Source: Sulfuricurvum sp.
Lineage (GTDB): Bacteria; Campylobacterota; Campylobacteria; Campylobacterales; Sulfurimonadaceae
Direction of reading: 5' to 3'
DNA: 64,000 nucleotides
Assembly (NCBI RefSeq): GCF_028681615.1
Contig: NZ_JAQUHV010000001.1
Coordinates: 496,001 to 560,000, forward strand
Shown: piece after piece, positions 45,015-54,176 of the stretch
Layout of the letters: each line of letters begins with the position of its first letter
Position numbering within the stretch: position 1 is the stretch's first letter
Notes under the pieces: generated by a model
The model's database searches: none
What the model saw: the letters and a program-made list of their open reading frames with translations, nothing else
What the model was told of the DNA's origin: nothing
Position numbers and translations under genes: made by a program

Positions 45015-47836
45015 AACGATTCCGTTCGCTCCCTTGGCTAAAGTGGCTGAAACATCTGTTTGTAACATTTCATTTTCTCCTTTACAGTGCCGTATTACTC
45101 GGTTCGGCAGCTTTTTATATCGCGTTTCGACCCGACAGTCTTGATATCGTCAACACCTACTTTCTCGAACCCTTTGACATCCACTATTCACGATCTGAAG
45201 GATCATTACTCACAGGGTTCACCCTCCATGATGTCCAAAATAAAAAGGCAAAAGCCAAAACCCTCATTCTCAAATACAACCTCGTAAAAATGTTGGAAGG
45301 AGAGCATACAATCGATTCTATCCGTATCGACGGGCTGCAACTCCATCTGAGCGATTTTTTGAGTGATGAATCCTCCCCATGGCCGTTTCCGACATTTAAG
45401 CTCCGCGAAGTCACCGTCACCAATCTTCAACTCATCAGCACCTATCCGATCGAACTCGATATTCATGCCAAAAACGGCAGTTATGACGGAGACGTACTCG
45501 ATTTCGCATCCTTCGATGCAACCCTAAAATCACGCTATGCCAGCGGTGCGGTTCATGGCAAAGTATCCAAAAATGCCCTCGTAGGAGTGGGTGATCTTTA
45601 TCCAAATGCAGTCGAGCTGGCTCCCTACATCGGGAAATTTACGACATTGCCGCGCGTTGTTCGGGTTAAAATCAACGAACTTTCCGATACCAAAGCCCTC
45701 TTACAGACTTCCATTGCCAGCCTCCCATCCAAACAAGATGCGCTGCTCAATGCCAATACGATAGCCATCGATTTTCGCTATCGCTATGACGATGATTATT
45801 TTGATATCGACGCAACCTATCTTCTACAACGCCTCCAAGATTCGATGCAAACCAAACAACACCTCCGTTATGCCCTTGAAGGAAAAACAACAACCGAATT
45901 TGACGGCCTTATCACCTCCGCACATCCGCTTCCATCCAATACCCTGCACGGAGAATTTGCCGATAATACGAAGGGAGTGAACGGTACCATGACCCTCGAT
46001 GGAAGTACGCTGCATCTCTCCAGCCACGATTACGAGCGTTTTGTATGGGAGCTCCAAAGCGAACACCAAAATCTCAATTTCATCCCCTCTCTTCCTACAT
46101 TTCTAAGCGCTTCACCTTTGAATCTCAAGGCCAAGGGCGACTATCTGCTTAGCTCGGATGCGATTGAGGGTTTCATCGACGCAACCCATGATTCAGCGAT
46201 CTTTAGCGGAAAATTTTCCACCCAAAACGGCCATCATTCACTCAAAGGAAATCTCACTCTTCCACCCGATGCACCGTTATGGAAAGGGTGGAAACATAAA
46301 CCGCCCGAACATCTCGCACTCTATCTCAGCAACGAATCCAATGTCAGTCAGATCAATCTCTCAGCAGACAATTTGGCTCTAACGGCGACGTTGCACGGAG
46401 AGAGTATCAAAGGTTCGGGAAACTATATCGGTGCCTTCTTCGACTTTGACGGCAGTCTGTCCGCCAATCAAACCACCCTCAATATTGACACCCTGATCCC
46501 GTCCGCGTTCGCTTCTCTCTCCAAACTGGACCCCATAGAGCTAAGTCACGGCGAGTACTACGATATGGAAGTCCGGGCAAAAACACATGTAACCCTAAAT
46601 AATACCCTCCATATCCAGAGCGATATAACCATTCCCTGGTATGCGGCCGTTCTGGATTCTCAACGCTCTTTCGGAGGAACTGACGGCAAAATCAGTGTTT
46701 CGTATAACGACGGCAACATAACGATCCCCCGCTACCGCCTCGAAGTCGCCGGACATGACGTTATGAGCGATAAAACCTCACATATGCATCTGGGAACCGA
46801 TGGCAAACTCAGTATCGATGAGTTTTGGATCTACGATTCATTGCTTCTCACCGGAACCGTCTCTCCCGACTTGAGTACCTCCCTGCGGCTGCGATCGGAT
46901 CGGTTTAGTTATCACGGTCCGGAAGGTTCTGCCCATGCGGCGGCGGATATCACTTTTGAACGCGATGCCCAAGCAAACCAGATGCTTGCGGGTTCCATCA
47001 ACATCTTGGACGCAACCATCACCTATCTGCCGCTGCAACAGCTGAAAGTTATGGACGATGACATTATCATTATCCAGGATGTCCGCCCTCCTAGCCAAAT
47101 AAAGCTTGCCATGAATCTCCATATCACGGCACAGCAACCGATCCACTACCAGACGAAAGAACTCGATTTACGGATAAACCCCGATATCACCCTCTGGAAA
47201 GACCCTATTGCTCTGATGCAGATTTTAGGGATGGTGAGTATCTCTTCCGGTACGGCAAAAACAAGCGGAAAAGAGTTCACCATCAAGCCGAGTGAAATCT
47301 ATTTCGGCGGGGATGTCCCTCTCAATCCATACTTAAATTTGACGATTGCCTATGAAGTCGATTATAAAAAAATCCTCATCTACGTCACGCACACCCTCGA
47401 TTCGCCAATTTTTCTCTTTAGCTCGGATCCGGTGATGACGCAAAACGACATCATGAGCTATATCCTCTTCGGTACCCCAGCCGGTACGGCAACGGGAGAC
47501 AACAGCTCTTCCGGAGTCCGTGCCGATGCAACAAACTTTATGTTAGGAGCAGGGATAAAAGGTCTCATCAACGGAGCAACAAAAATCCAAATCGACACGA
47601 TGAATATCCTCTCTAACGCCGAGGGGGGGATGGGGTTTGAAGTAGGTGCGAAGCTGAACAAAGACCTCCGTGTCCTCTATAAAAATGACACCCTTTCCAG
47701 TGTTCTCGTGCAATATCAGGTCAACCGATGGTTACGCTTGGACGCCGACATCCATGCTCTTGGACAGGGGATCAATGCCGTCTACATCAAAGATTTCAGA
47801 GACTTTCTTCCGCATAATAAGCCCATTAAAAAATAA
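45011..47836 (+). CDS. tamB: TamB-like translocation/assembly module protein
   Basis: A 941-residue protein anchored by one N-terminal helix (about 20-38), followed by a long beta-rich periplasmic body typical of AsmA/TamB bridge proteins. The C-terminal DUF490 domain has DIMSYILFGTPAG and ends near GINAVYIKDFRDFLP. E. coli TamB is about 1260 residues, so this is a short form. The start is TTG at 45011, with GGAG 7 nt upstream and a TTGA overlap with tamA. It probably moves phospholipids or substrates between membranes with TamA. Confidence 0.85.
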   Translation: MKRFRSLPWLKWLKHLFVTFHFLLYSAVLLGSAAFYIAFRPDSLDIVNTYFLEPFDIHYSRSEGSLLTGFTLHDVQNKKAKAKTLILKYNLVKMLEGEHTIDSIRIDGLQLHLSDFLSDESSPWPFPTFKLREVTVTNLQLISTYPIELDIHAKNGSYDGDVLDFASFDATLKSRYASGAVHGKVSKNALVGVGDLYPNAVELAPYIGKFTTLPRVVRVKINELSDTKALLQTSIASLPSKQDALLNANTIAIDFRYRYDDDYFDIDATYLLQRLQDSMQTKQHLRYALEGKTTTEFDGLITSAHPLPSNTLHGEFADNTKGVNGTMTLDGSTLHLSSHDYERFVWELQSEHQNLNFIPSLPTFLSASPLNLKAKGDYLLSSDAIEGFIDATHDSAIFSGKFSTQNGHHSLKGNLTLPPDAPLWKGWKHKPPEHLALYLSNESNVSQINLSADNLALTATLHGESIKGSGNYIGAFFDFDGSLSANQTTLNIDTLIPSAFASLSKLDPIELSHGEYYDMEVRAKTHVTLNNTLHIQSDITIPWYAAVLDSQRSFGGTDGKISVSYNDGNITIPRYRLEVAGHDVMSDKTSHMHLGTDGKLSIDEFWIYDSLLLTGTVSPDLSTSLRLRSDRFSYHGPEGSAHAAADITFERDAQANQMLAGSINILDATITYLPLQQLKVMDDDIIIIQDVRPPSQIKLAMNLHITAQQPIHYQTKELDLRINPDITLWKDPIALMQILGMVSISSGTAKTSGKEFTIKPSEIYFGGDVPLNPYLNLTIAYEVDYKKILIYVTHTLDSPIFLFSSDPVMTQNDIMSYILFGTPAGTATGDNSSSGVRADATNFMLGAGIKGLINGATKIQIDTMNILSNAEGGMGFEVGAKLNKDLRVLYKNDTLSSVLVQYQVNRWLRLDADIHALGQGINAVYIKDFRDFLPHNKPIKK

Positions 47837-47911
47837 ATCTTGATTTCCGTCAAGATGTATCCCTATCGATCCTCTTATACTTTCGGTTATACTCTTATCA
47901 AGGAATTTGCC

Positions 47912-48346
47912 ATGATTTTCGAATTTATGCGTGACGATCACCGTGCCTGCGACCATTTGTATACCGAAGCGGAAAATGCATTGGCAGCCAAAAACACTGA
48001 AAGTGCCAAAGAGCTGTTCGAAGCATTTTCCAGTGCCACGAACCATCATTTTGATATGGAAGAGAAAGAACTCTTTATCACTTTCGAAAAACGGACGGGG
48101 ATGATGGGCGGACCGACACAGATGATGCGCTATGAACACCAACAGCTCCGAAGTTTGATCGAATCGATGCGATCGGCTTTAAGTGAAAACCGTGTTAATG
48201 ATTTTTTCGGGATCGGAGAATCGATGATGATTATGCTGCAGCAGCACAACATGAAAGAGGAACAAATGCTCTACCCGATGATCGATCGTGCGCTCAACGG
48301 CGACGCGGAACTCATGATCCAAACGTTGCGGGATATGCCGCTATGA
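47912..48346 (+). CDS. Hemerythrin-domain protein
   Basis: A 144-residue four-helix protein with the hemerythrin ligand pattern: H10, H45/H46 with E50 (HHFDMEEKE), H76 (RYEHQQL), and H112 with E116 (HNMKEEQ). It is expected to carry a di-iron site binding O2 or sensing/repairing NO or iron-sulfur damage. The ATG at 47912 has AAGGA 8 nt upstream; TATACT at 47888-47893 is a close promoter. It is coupled by ATGA to a DUF2249 gene and then a polytopic membrane protein, a grouping seen near NO- and oxygen-response genes. Confidence 0.88.
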   Translation: MIFEFMRDDHRACDHLYTEAENALAAKNTESAKELFEAFSSATNHHFDMEEKELFITFEKRTGMMGGPTQMMRYEHQQLRSLIESMRSALSENRVNDFFGIGESMMIMLQQHNMKEEQMLYPMIDRALNGDAELMIQTLRDMPL

Positions 48347-48579
48347 TTCTTCTCGACACCCGAGAACTCGATCATCCCGTTCCGCTGGAAATGGCGGTCG
48401 ATGCGTTCAAAAATCTCAAAAGCGGTGAGGTGATCCATATGATTCATCGACGCGAACCGACCCCACTGTTCGAGATTATCGCTAAAAACGGCGGCAAATA
48501 CCTCTCGTACGCAGAGAGCGAAAACGTTTGGCATATTTATATTACCCGCGACGGGGATTTGGAGGTGTATCGTGTTTGA
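48343..48579 (+). CDS. DUF2249-domain protein
   Basis: A 78-residue protein covering a complete DUF2249 (TusA-like two-layer sandwich): LLDTRELDHPVPLEMAVDAF, then SGEVIHMIHRREPTPLF, then WHIYITRDG. In other genomes this domain accompanies hemerythrins and denitrification or NO-response proteins. Start overlaps the hemerythrin gene (ATGA). Its last codons hold the GGAGG ribosome site of the following membrane gene. Biochemical role unknown. Confidence 0.88.
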   Translation: MILLDTRELDHPVPLEMAVDAFKNLKSGEVIHMIHRREPTPLFEIIAKNGGKYLSYAESENVWHIYITRDGDLEVYRV

Positions 48580-49837
48580 GGGGTTATCACTGGATCAGGC
48601 ACCTCCGATTTCGGTTGTGATGCGCTTTTTTCTGAGCGTACCGATTTTCGGCATCGCCTTATCACTGCTGATGATCATCGCTCCGACAGAGGTTCTCACA
48701 CCAAATCACCCCCTCTCACTCGCTGCGATACATCTGCTGTTTTTAGGAATTATTACGATGAGCATGATCGGTGCGCTCTTCCAGATGCAAAGCGTCCTCG
48801 GCGGTCGTCCTATCCCTGCTCCGGCAGGAAATGCTTTTATTATCCATGCGTTGTTGAATATCGGTATTTTTTCTTTGGCGGGGGCATTTATCACTCAGGC
48901 GGCACCGTTGTATGTTATAGCGGCTGTTTTACTCGGAAGTGCTTTGGTGTATACCGTTTTTTTAATCACACCGTTATTGATCAAAGGGGGGAATCACAGT
49001 ACGCTTCGCGGGATGCTGGTTGCATTGGTCTCCCTTTTTATTGCGGCATTGCTCGGAATTGAGATGGCGGATGCATACGCCCAAATGAGTCTTTCTACCC
49101 TCCACACACTTATTCGTGAAACCCACTATTCGTTTGCCCTTATCGGTTGGATCGGCGCATTGATAATCGCGGTTGCGTTTCAAGTGGTGGAGATGTTTTA
49201 CGTCACAACAGCCTACAGCGACTGGTGCAAACGAAATGTTTTTCGGATCCTGCCTGCCGCATTGGCGCTTAAAACACTTTGGCTTTTTTATGATCTTCCC
49301 TACGTTTGGGTGTTTGACCTTCTGATGGCGGGGGTCCTTATGGGATTTTTGACGACGACGGTTCGACGCCTGCGTGAACGCAAACGTCGTGTTAGCGATG
49401 TTAGTATCTGGTTTTGGGGCACAGGGATGGGGTTGCTTTTGATCGCTTTGGTCAGCTATATGCTCTCCCTTGTCAGCAACGCCGAACAATTCGTTCAGAT
49501 TGCTCTGATAGCCTATGCATTGTTTGCCGTATCGATTATTTTGGGGATGATCGGAAAAATTGTCCCGTTTCTGGTCTGGTTCCATCTCAATTCCGCAGGA
49601 TATATGGATGCACCGATCATGTCGAATATTATCCCTCTCAAACGTTCCCAATCGCTGTTCGGTTTGTTTGTTCTCGTATCCGTTACGGCGATCGTATCGG
49701 TAGTGTATCCGCCTCTGCTCATCCTCGCGGGGATAATCGCATTCGCCCTCTTCGCACTTTTAGGCTACAACCTCATCGGTGCATTGAAACTATACCGTTA
49801 TACTCTCGATCACGGTACCCGCTTCGAACAGGTGTAA
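48572..49837 (+). CDS. Twelve-helix membrane protein, NnrS/haem-copper-like
   Basis: A 421-residue protein with about 12 membrane helices and several intramembrane histidines (AAIHLLFLGIITMSMIG, IIHALLNIG, RETHYSFALIGWIG). The pattern resembles NnrS and, more distantly, haem-copper oxidase subunit I. NnrS proteins protect against NO stress. The GTG at 48572 lies 5 nt after GGAGGT and overlaps the DUF2249 gene by 8 nt, so hemerythrin, DUF2249 and this protein form one operon. The 3-prime end overlaps the convergent SIMPL gene by 28 nt. Confidence 0.7.
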   Translation: MFEGLSLDQAPPISVVMRFFLSVPIFGIALSLLMIIAPTEVLTPNHPLSLAAIHLLFLGIITMSMIGALFQMQSVLGGRPIPAPAGNAFIIHALLNIGIFSLAGAFITQAAPLYVIAAVLLGSALVYTVFLITPLLIKGGNHSTLRGMLVALVSLFIAALLGIEMADAYAQMSLSTLHTLIRETHYSFALIGWIGALIIAVAFQVVEMFYVTTAYSDWCKRNVFRILPAALALKTLWLFYDLPYVWVFDLLMAGVLMGFLTTTVRRLRERKRRVSDVSIWFWGTGMGLLLIALVSYMLSLVSNAEQFVQIALIAYALFAVSIILGMIGKIVPFLVWFHLNSAGYMDAPIMSNIIPLKRSQSLFGLFVLVSVTAIVSVVYPPLLILAGIIAFALFALLGYNLIGALKLYRYTLDHGTRFEQV

Positions 49838-50493
49838 TCGACGGTAGCTTCCAGCAGTGTTATCTCGTCGCTTTGGATAGGGCTCTCCGTAGGGGCTGAG
49901 GCCATCATCGCCATCCCCTTCGCCATTATCGGCATCGGACGTGATGCACCGCCGAAGTTGACACTGCTCACGAGGCATTCCATCCCCGTCTCTTTGGAAA
50001 ATGCTTCGGACTGATTTCGGGCTTTGCGTAAAAGTTCCAATCGCATGCCACCTTGAACCTCAGCCTCCCGAACACTGCTGACCCCCCAATTCAAAGCTCC
50101 CTGGTTCTTTCGGACACCGGTAGCCGTAACCTTATCGATCACCGTACTCAGTTCATTATAGGTATCAATGCTCTTAAACTCGCAATTGAAATTGAGGTTA
50201 GCGCTGTAGCCGATAAATTCACGTTTTTGATCTTTGTAGCTGTATTGCGGAGAGAGGTAATATCCACCGCCTCGGCATATCTTTGCATTCGGATCAAACC
50301 GTTTTACCTCGGCAACGATGGCATTGAGATGCTCTTTGATCGTATTTTGATTTTTGCCCTGCTCTTCAAAACCGATCTGCCCCTGAAGGACATCGGGCTT
50401 CAAAGCCGTTTCCACCCGTTCAACCGTCGTAATATTCATCTGAGCGTTGAGTATTACCGGAATAAAAAATAGTATAAAAAATCTATATTTCAT
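49810..50493 (-). CDS. SIMPL (DUF541) domain periplasmic protein
   Basis: A 227-residue exported protein: signal peptide (about 1-17) and a SIMPL domain, recognised by the overall pattern ITTVERVETALKPDVLQGQI ... VTATGVRKNQGALNWGVSS ... LLRKARNQSEAFSKETGM. SIMPL proteins form periplasmic oligomers, some linked to oxidative stress. It ends 28 nt inside the convergent membrane protein gene and is divergent from the HD-GYP regulator. Function unclear. Confidence 0.83.
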   Translation of the reverse strand: MKYRFFILFFIPVILNAQMNITTVERVETALKPDVLQGQIGFEEQGKNQNTIKEHLNAIVAEVKRFDPNAKICRGGGYYLSPQYSYKDQKREFIGYSANLNFNCEFKSIDTYNELSTVIDKVTATGVRKNQGALNWGVSSVREAEVQGGMRLELLRKARNQSEAFSKETGMECLVSSVNFGGASRPMPIMAKGMAMMASAPTESPIQSDEITLLEATVDYTCSKRVP

Positions 50494-50647
50494 GACAATC
50501 CTTTTATAAGCAATTCAATTTTCAAAAAATTTGTACCGAAGCACAATTGTACCCTCTCTTTTGAGCGGAAGTAATAATATATTAATATAAAAAAGAATAA
50601 GATGAAAATATAAGCAATATTAACGTTTTTTACGACGCGGAGTAAGA

Positions 50648-52435
50648 ATGCTGATTGATTTAAAACCGTTAAAAGTTTTGTACGTTGAAGACGACGCAAT
50701 GACGCGTGAAGAGATTCTTTTTTCGCTTACCACTTTCATCGAAACTATCTATACGGCTGAAAACGGTGAAGTAGGGAAAGAACTTTTTTATACTCATCTC
50801 CCAGACCTGATCATTACCGATATCCAAATGCCTGTACTCGACGGGCTTAGCATGATCAGTGCGATCAAACAAACCCATCCGAAAATCCCGGTTATCATTA
50901 TGACCGCGTTTAACGACACCTCCTATTTGTTTAAAGCGATTGAATTAGGAATTACCCAGTACGTCACAAAACCGGTCAATCTCAAGAGCCTACTCTCCAA
51001 AATCGATGAAATCGCCGAACAGATTACCCTGAAGAAAAAAGCACTTTGGCAGGAAAAACTCCTAAGTCAGTACAAAACCGCAATTGATCAGACACTGGCG
51101 GTGAGTAAAACGGATGCGCTTGGAATCATCACCTATGTCAATGAAAAGTTTTGTACTTTGAGCGGGTATACCTACGATGAGATCATCGGAAACTCCCATT
51201 CCCTATTCCGTTCACTCCATGAAAAAAATGAAAAATTTAATTCCCTTTGGGAAACAATCACCAAAGGGGGGCAATGGCACGGCGTGATCGAAAACCGGGC
51301 GAAAAACGGAGATCATTTTATCCTCGATCAAACGATTTTTCCACTCTACGATGCGGATAACAACGTCATCGAATACATCTCTATCGGCGATGATGTGACC
51401 GAGCTCTTCCATTATCGGGATTTTTTGGAGGTTGAACTTCATCGAAACCGTAAAAGTTTGGCTGAAACGCTCCATTTTCTCGAGCAGTACCAAGAAGCGC
51501 TCCAAGTCGGAACAGCCGTATGCCACATGTCCCTCGACGGTAACATTATCGATGCAAACGAAACCTTCTGCAATTTGCTCGGATACACCAAAGATTCTAT
51601 TATAGAAGTGAAAGAGTGCTCTATTTGTCAAAGCGAAGGATTTGATATTAGCTCCATCCGCGAAACGCTGGCAAAAGAAAATATGTATCGAAAAGAGTTT
51701 CACTACCGCACCCGAGAAGGAAGTATTAAAACATTTGATTCCGTATTCGTCCCTATCAGCGATAGCAGCGGCACTATCGTTGAGATTCTCAGTATGCACC
51801 ATAACATTACCGATCTGCTTGAACTCAATCAAGAGGTTATCAAGACTCAGCATGAAGTGCTCACGGTTCTCGGTGAAGCTGCCGAAAACAAATCGGCGGA
51901 AACCGGCAGCCATGTCCAGCGCGTTGCTGCATACAGCCGTTTTTTAGCAGAAAAATATGGACTGAACGACGAAGAGACCCGTTTAATAGAGATGGTGGCA
52001 CCGATGCATGATATCGGAAAAATCGCCATACCGGACGCGATTTTGCACAAACCGGGAAAACTGAGCGAAGAGGAGATGGAAATCATGAAAACCCACTCTC
52101 AGAAAGGGTATCAAATGCTTTCACACTCCGATCGACCGCTGATGAAACACGCGGCACTCGTCGCGCTTCAGCATCACGAAAAATATGACGGAAGCGGCTA
52201 TCCGGCCGGTCTTTGTGGAGAGGATATCCATATTGCGGGACGGATTATTGCGATTGCCGATGTTTTTGATTCTCTGGGGAGTAAACGCTCATACAAAGAG
52301 GCATGGTCACAAGAACAGATTGTTGAGTACTTCCGCGAACAAAGAGGATGCCATTTCGATCCCGTTCTGGTCGATATTCTCCTCGAAAATCTCGATGAAA
52401 TCAATCTTATCAACACCCGCTTTAAGGATTCATAA
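50648..52435 (+). CDS. Response regulator with two PAS domains and an HD-GYP phosphodiesterase
   Basis: A 595-residue protein: receiver domain (8-125; phospho-acceptor D58, K108), PAS (about 145-265), PAS (about 280-400), and HD-GYP (about 405-580; HDIGKIAIPDAILHKPGKL, HHEKYDGSGYP). The catalytic HD and GYP motifs are intact, so it should hydrolyse c-di-GMP under control of a kinase. The receiver is a close paralogue of that in the GGDEF protein at 60126. It is the first gene of the signalling cluster, with GGAG before the ATG. The stop overlaps the next ATG (TAATG). Confidence 0.92.
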   Translation: MLIDLKPLKVLYVEDDAMTREEILFSLTTFIETIYTAENGEVGKELFYTHLPDLIITDIQMPVLDGLSMISAIKQTHPKIPVIIMTAFNDTSYLFKAIELGITQYVTKPVNLKSLLSKIDEIAEQITLKKKALWQEKLLSQYKTAIDQTLAVSKTDALGIITYVNEKFCTLSGYTYDEIIGNSHSLFRSLHEKNEKFNSLWETITKGGQWHGVIENRAKNGDHFILDQTIFPLYDADNNVIEYISIGDDVTELFHYRDFLEVELHRNRKSLAETLHFLEQYQEALQVGTAVCHMSLDGNIIDANETFCNLLGYTKDSIIEVKECSICQSEGFDISSIRETLAKENMYRKEFHYRTREGSIKTFDSVFVPISDSSGTIVEILSMHHNITDLLELNQEVIKTQHEVLTVLGEAAENKSAETGSHVQRVAAYSRFLAEKYGLNDEETRLIEMVAPMHDIGKIAIPDAILHKPGKLSEEEMEIMKTHSQKGYQMLSHSDRPLMKHAALVALQHHEKYDGSGYPAGLCGEDIHIAGRIIAIADVFDSLGSKRSYKEAWSQEQIVEYFREQRGCHFDPVLVDILLENLDEINLINTRFKDS

Positions 52436-53304
52436 TGCAAAAATGGGTGATATCCTTACTCGCAATGATTTTAGCAAGCTCTCTGTACGCTGAAAAAATC
52501 ACCGCTGGACTCTATGATCCGGTACTCAGTTCGCGTGTGTCGAAAAAAGATTACGTTATAGGAATGGACATTTTTCTTAAAGAGATCGTTCGTAACGAAG
52601 GAATTGACGCCGAAACCATCTCTTACGATGATCCCGTTAAATTGTCCCATGATTTTGAGAGCGGAAAGCTCAATATGATTGTTTGTGATCCGCTGACAAT
52701 CGTTGAAAACGTCCCCTTAAATTATCTCCAAAGCGGTATTATGGGGTATAAATACAATCAAACCGATTCCATGACCCTTCTCGTCCTCGTCAATGCCGAT
52801 GACACCCGTCCGCTCTCCGAGCAGCTGCACGGGAGTATCGCTATGGACGGGGATACGAGCGCAGAGCTCTTTCTCAAAACTCTCATGCTCCAAAACGGTA
52901 TAACGCAAACCCCCAATCTCATTTCCACTAAAAATCCCCAGCAGAGCATACTGAAACTCTTTTTTCATAAAGCCGATCTTACCCTTATCGATCGCGGTTC
53001 GTTTCTCACCGCCGTCGAACTTAATCCGCAAATCAAAACAAAAACAAAAATCCTCGAATCAATCCCCCTCACTCTCGGCTCGGTGAGCTATATGCGTAAA
53101 GGGATGTCCAAAGAGCTTCAACAAAAAATCTTCGCCCTAGGCAAACGGATGAACACTACCCCTCGGGGAAAACAGCTCCTCGCCCTCTTTCACGGAAACT
53201 ATATGGATGAATGCGATCCCAAAGACCTCGCAAGCGTCTATGCTCTCAAAAAAGAGTATGAAACGCTGCACAATCTAAAATCCCTGCACCGGAATAACCG
53301 ATGA
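52435..53304 (+). CDS. PhnD-like periplasmic binding protein, paralogue 1
   Basis: A 289-residue exported protein (signal peptide about 1-19) of the PhnD/phosphonate-binding superfamily: SYDDPVKLSHDFESGKLNMI, NPQQSILKLFFHKADLTLID, and MNTTPRGKQLLALFHG near the end. It is closely related to the next gene and more distantly to 55703-56578. No transporter partner genes are nearby. The TAATG overlap with the HD-GYP regulator ties it to signalling. The ligand may be a small oxyanion or phosphonate-like compound, but this is not testable here. Confidence 0.83.
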   Translation: MQKWVISLLAMILASSLYAEKITAGLYDPVLSSRVSKKDYVIGMDIFLKEIVRNEGIDAETISYDDPVKLSHDFESGKLNMIVCDPLTIVENVPLNYLQSGIMGYKYNQTDSMTLLVLVNADDTRPLSEQLHGSIAMDGDTSAELFLKTLMLQNGITQTPNLISTKNPQQSILKLFFHKADLTLIDRGSFLTAVELNPQIKTKTKILESIPLTLGSVSYMRKGMSKELQQKIFALGKRMNTTPRGKQLLALFHGNYMDECDPKDLASVYALKKEYETLHNLKSLHRNNR

Positions 53305-54176
53305 AACCGCTTTTTATGATTATTGCTTTGAGCATTTTTTCCCTTTCGCTGCATGCTGAACAGGTTTTGGTAGGGCTCGATGAAGTGTCACTTACCACCG
53401 GTATATCGAGAAAAGACTATACGCTGGGGATGACATTACTCCTGAACGAATTTCTAAAAAAAGAAAATATCGAAACCGTAGTAACGTCCTATGATGATCC
53501 AGCCCGCTTGATGGACGATTTTAAGAGTGGCAAGATCAACATGATCGCTTCCAACGCCATTAATGTTATCAAATACCTCCCCATCTCATCGCTCAAGAGC
53601 GGAATAACGGGCTATAAATACAACAAATCCGACAACCAAACCCTTTTGCTGCTTACACGTTCCGATAATATGCGTCCTCTGGATGAGCTCATCAAAGGGG
53701 TCATTGCGACCGATGGAGACAAGGTAGCCGACCTGTATTTTCGTACCCTGATGCTCCAAAATAAAGCAGCGGAATCCCCCAATTACCTCGTACTGAAAAA
53801 CAATCAGCAAAGCATTTTAAAACTCTATTTCAAACAAGCTGATATCGCACTGGTCGATCGGGGATCTTTTCTCGTCGCCGCTGAACTCAACCCCAGCCTC
53901 AATCGGGAACTGAAAATTGTAAAAGACATCCCCCTCACTCTCGGAACCGTCTGCTATACCCGAAAAGACATGTCGCCGGAGCTGCATTCAAAAGTCATCG
54001 CAATGGCCAAAAAAATCAATACTACTCCACGAGGGAAACAGCTGATGCAAATGTTTCACGCGGACAAGATGGACGAATCCACCCTTAACGAACTCGGCAG
54101 TGTATCGGCACTGATGAGCCAATACAACGAACTCACCCAACACAAACCAAACCCAACACTAGGAAAAAAACGATGA
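53301..54176 (+). CDS. PhnD-like periplasmic binding protein, paralogue 2
   Basis: A 291-residue tandem paralogue of the preceding gene, sharing the SRKDYTLGM, SYDDPARLMDDFKSGKINMI, QSILKLYFKQADIALVDRGSFL, IPLTLGTVCYTRKDMS and NTTPRGKQLMQMFH blocks. It has a signal peptide of about 19 residues. Coupled by ATGA to both neighbours. The duplication suggests two ligands, or high- and low-affinity versions of one sensor input. Confidence 0.83.
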   Translation: MKPLFMIIALSIFSLSLHAEQVLVGLDEVSLTTGISRKDYTLGMTLLLNEFLKKENIETVVTSYDDPARLMDDFKSGKINMIASNAINVIKYLPISSLKSGITGYKYNKSDNQTLLLLTRSDNMRPLDELIKGVIATDGDKVADLYFRTLMLQNKAAESPNYLVLKNNQQSILKLYFKQADIALVDRGSFLVAAELNPSLNRELKIVKDIPLTLGTVCYTRKDMSPELHSKVIAMAKKINTTPRGKQLMQMFHADKMDESTLNELGSVSALMSQYNELTQHKPNPTLGKKR

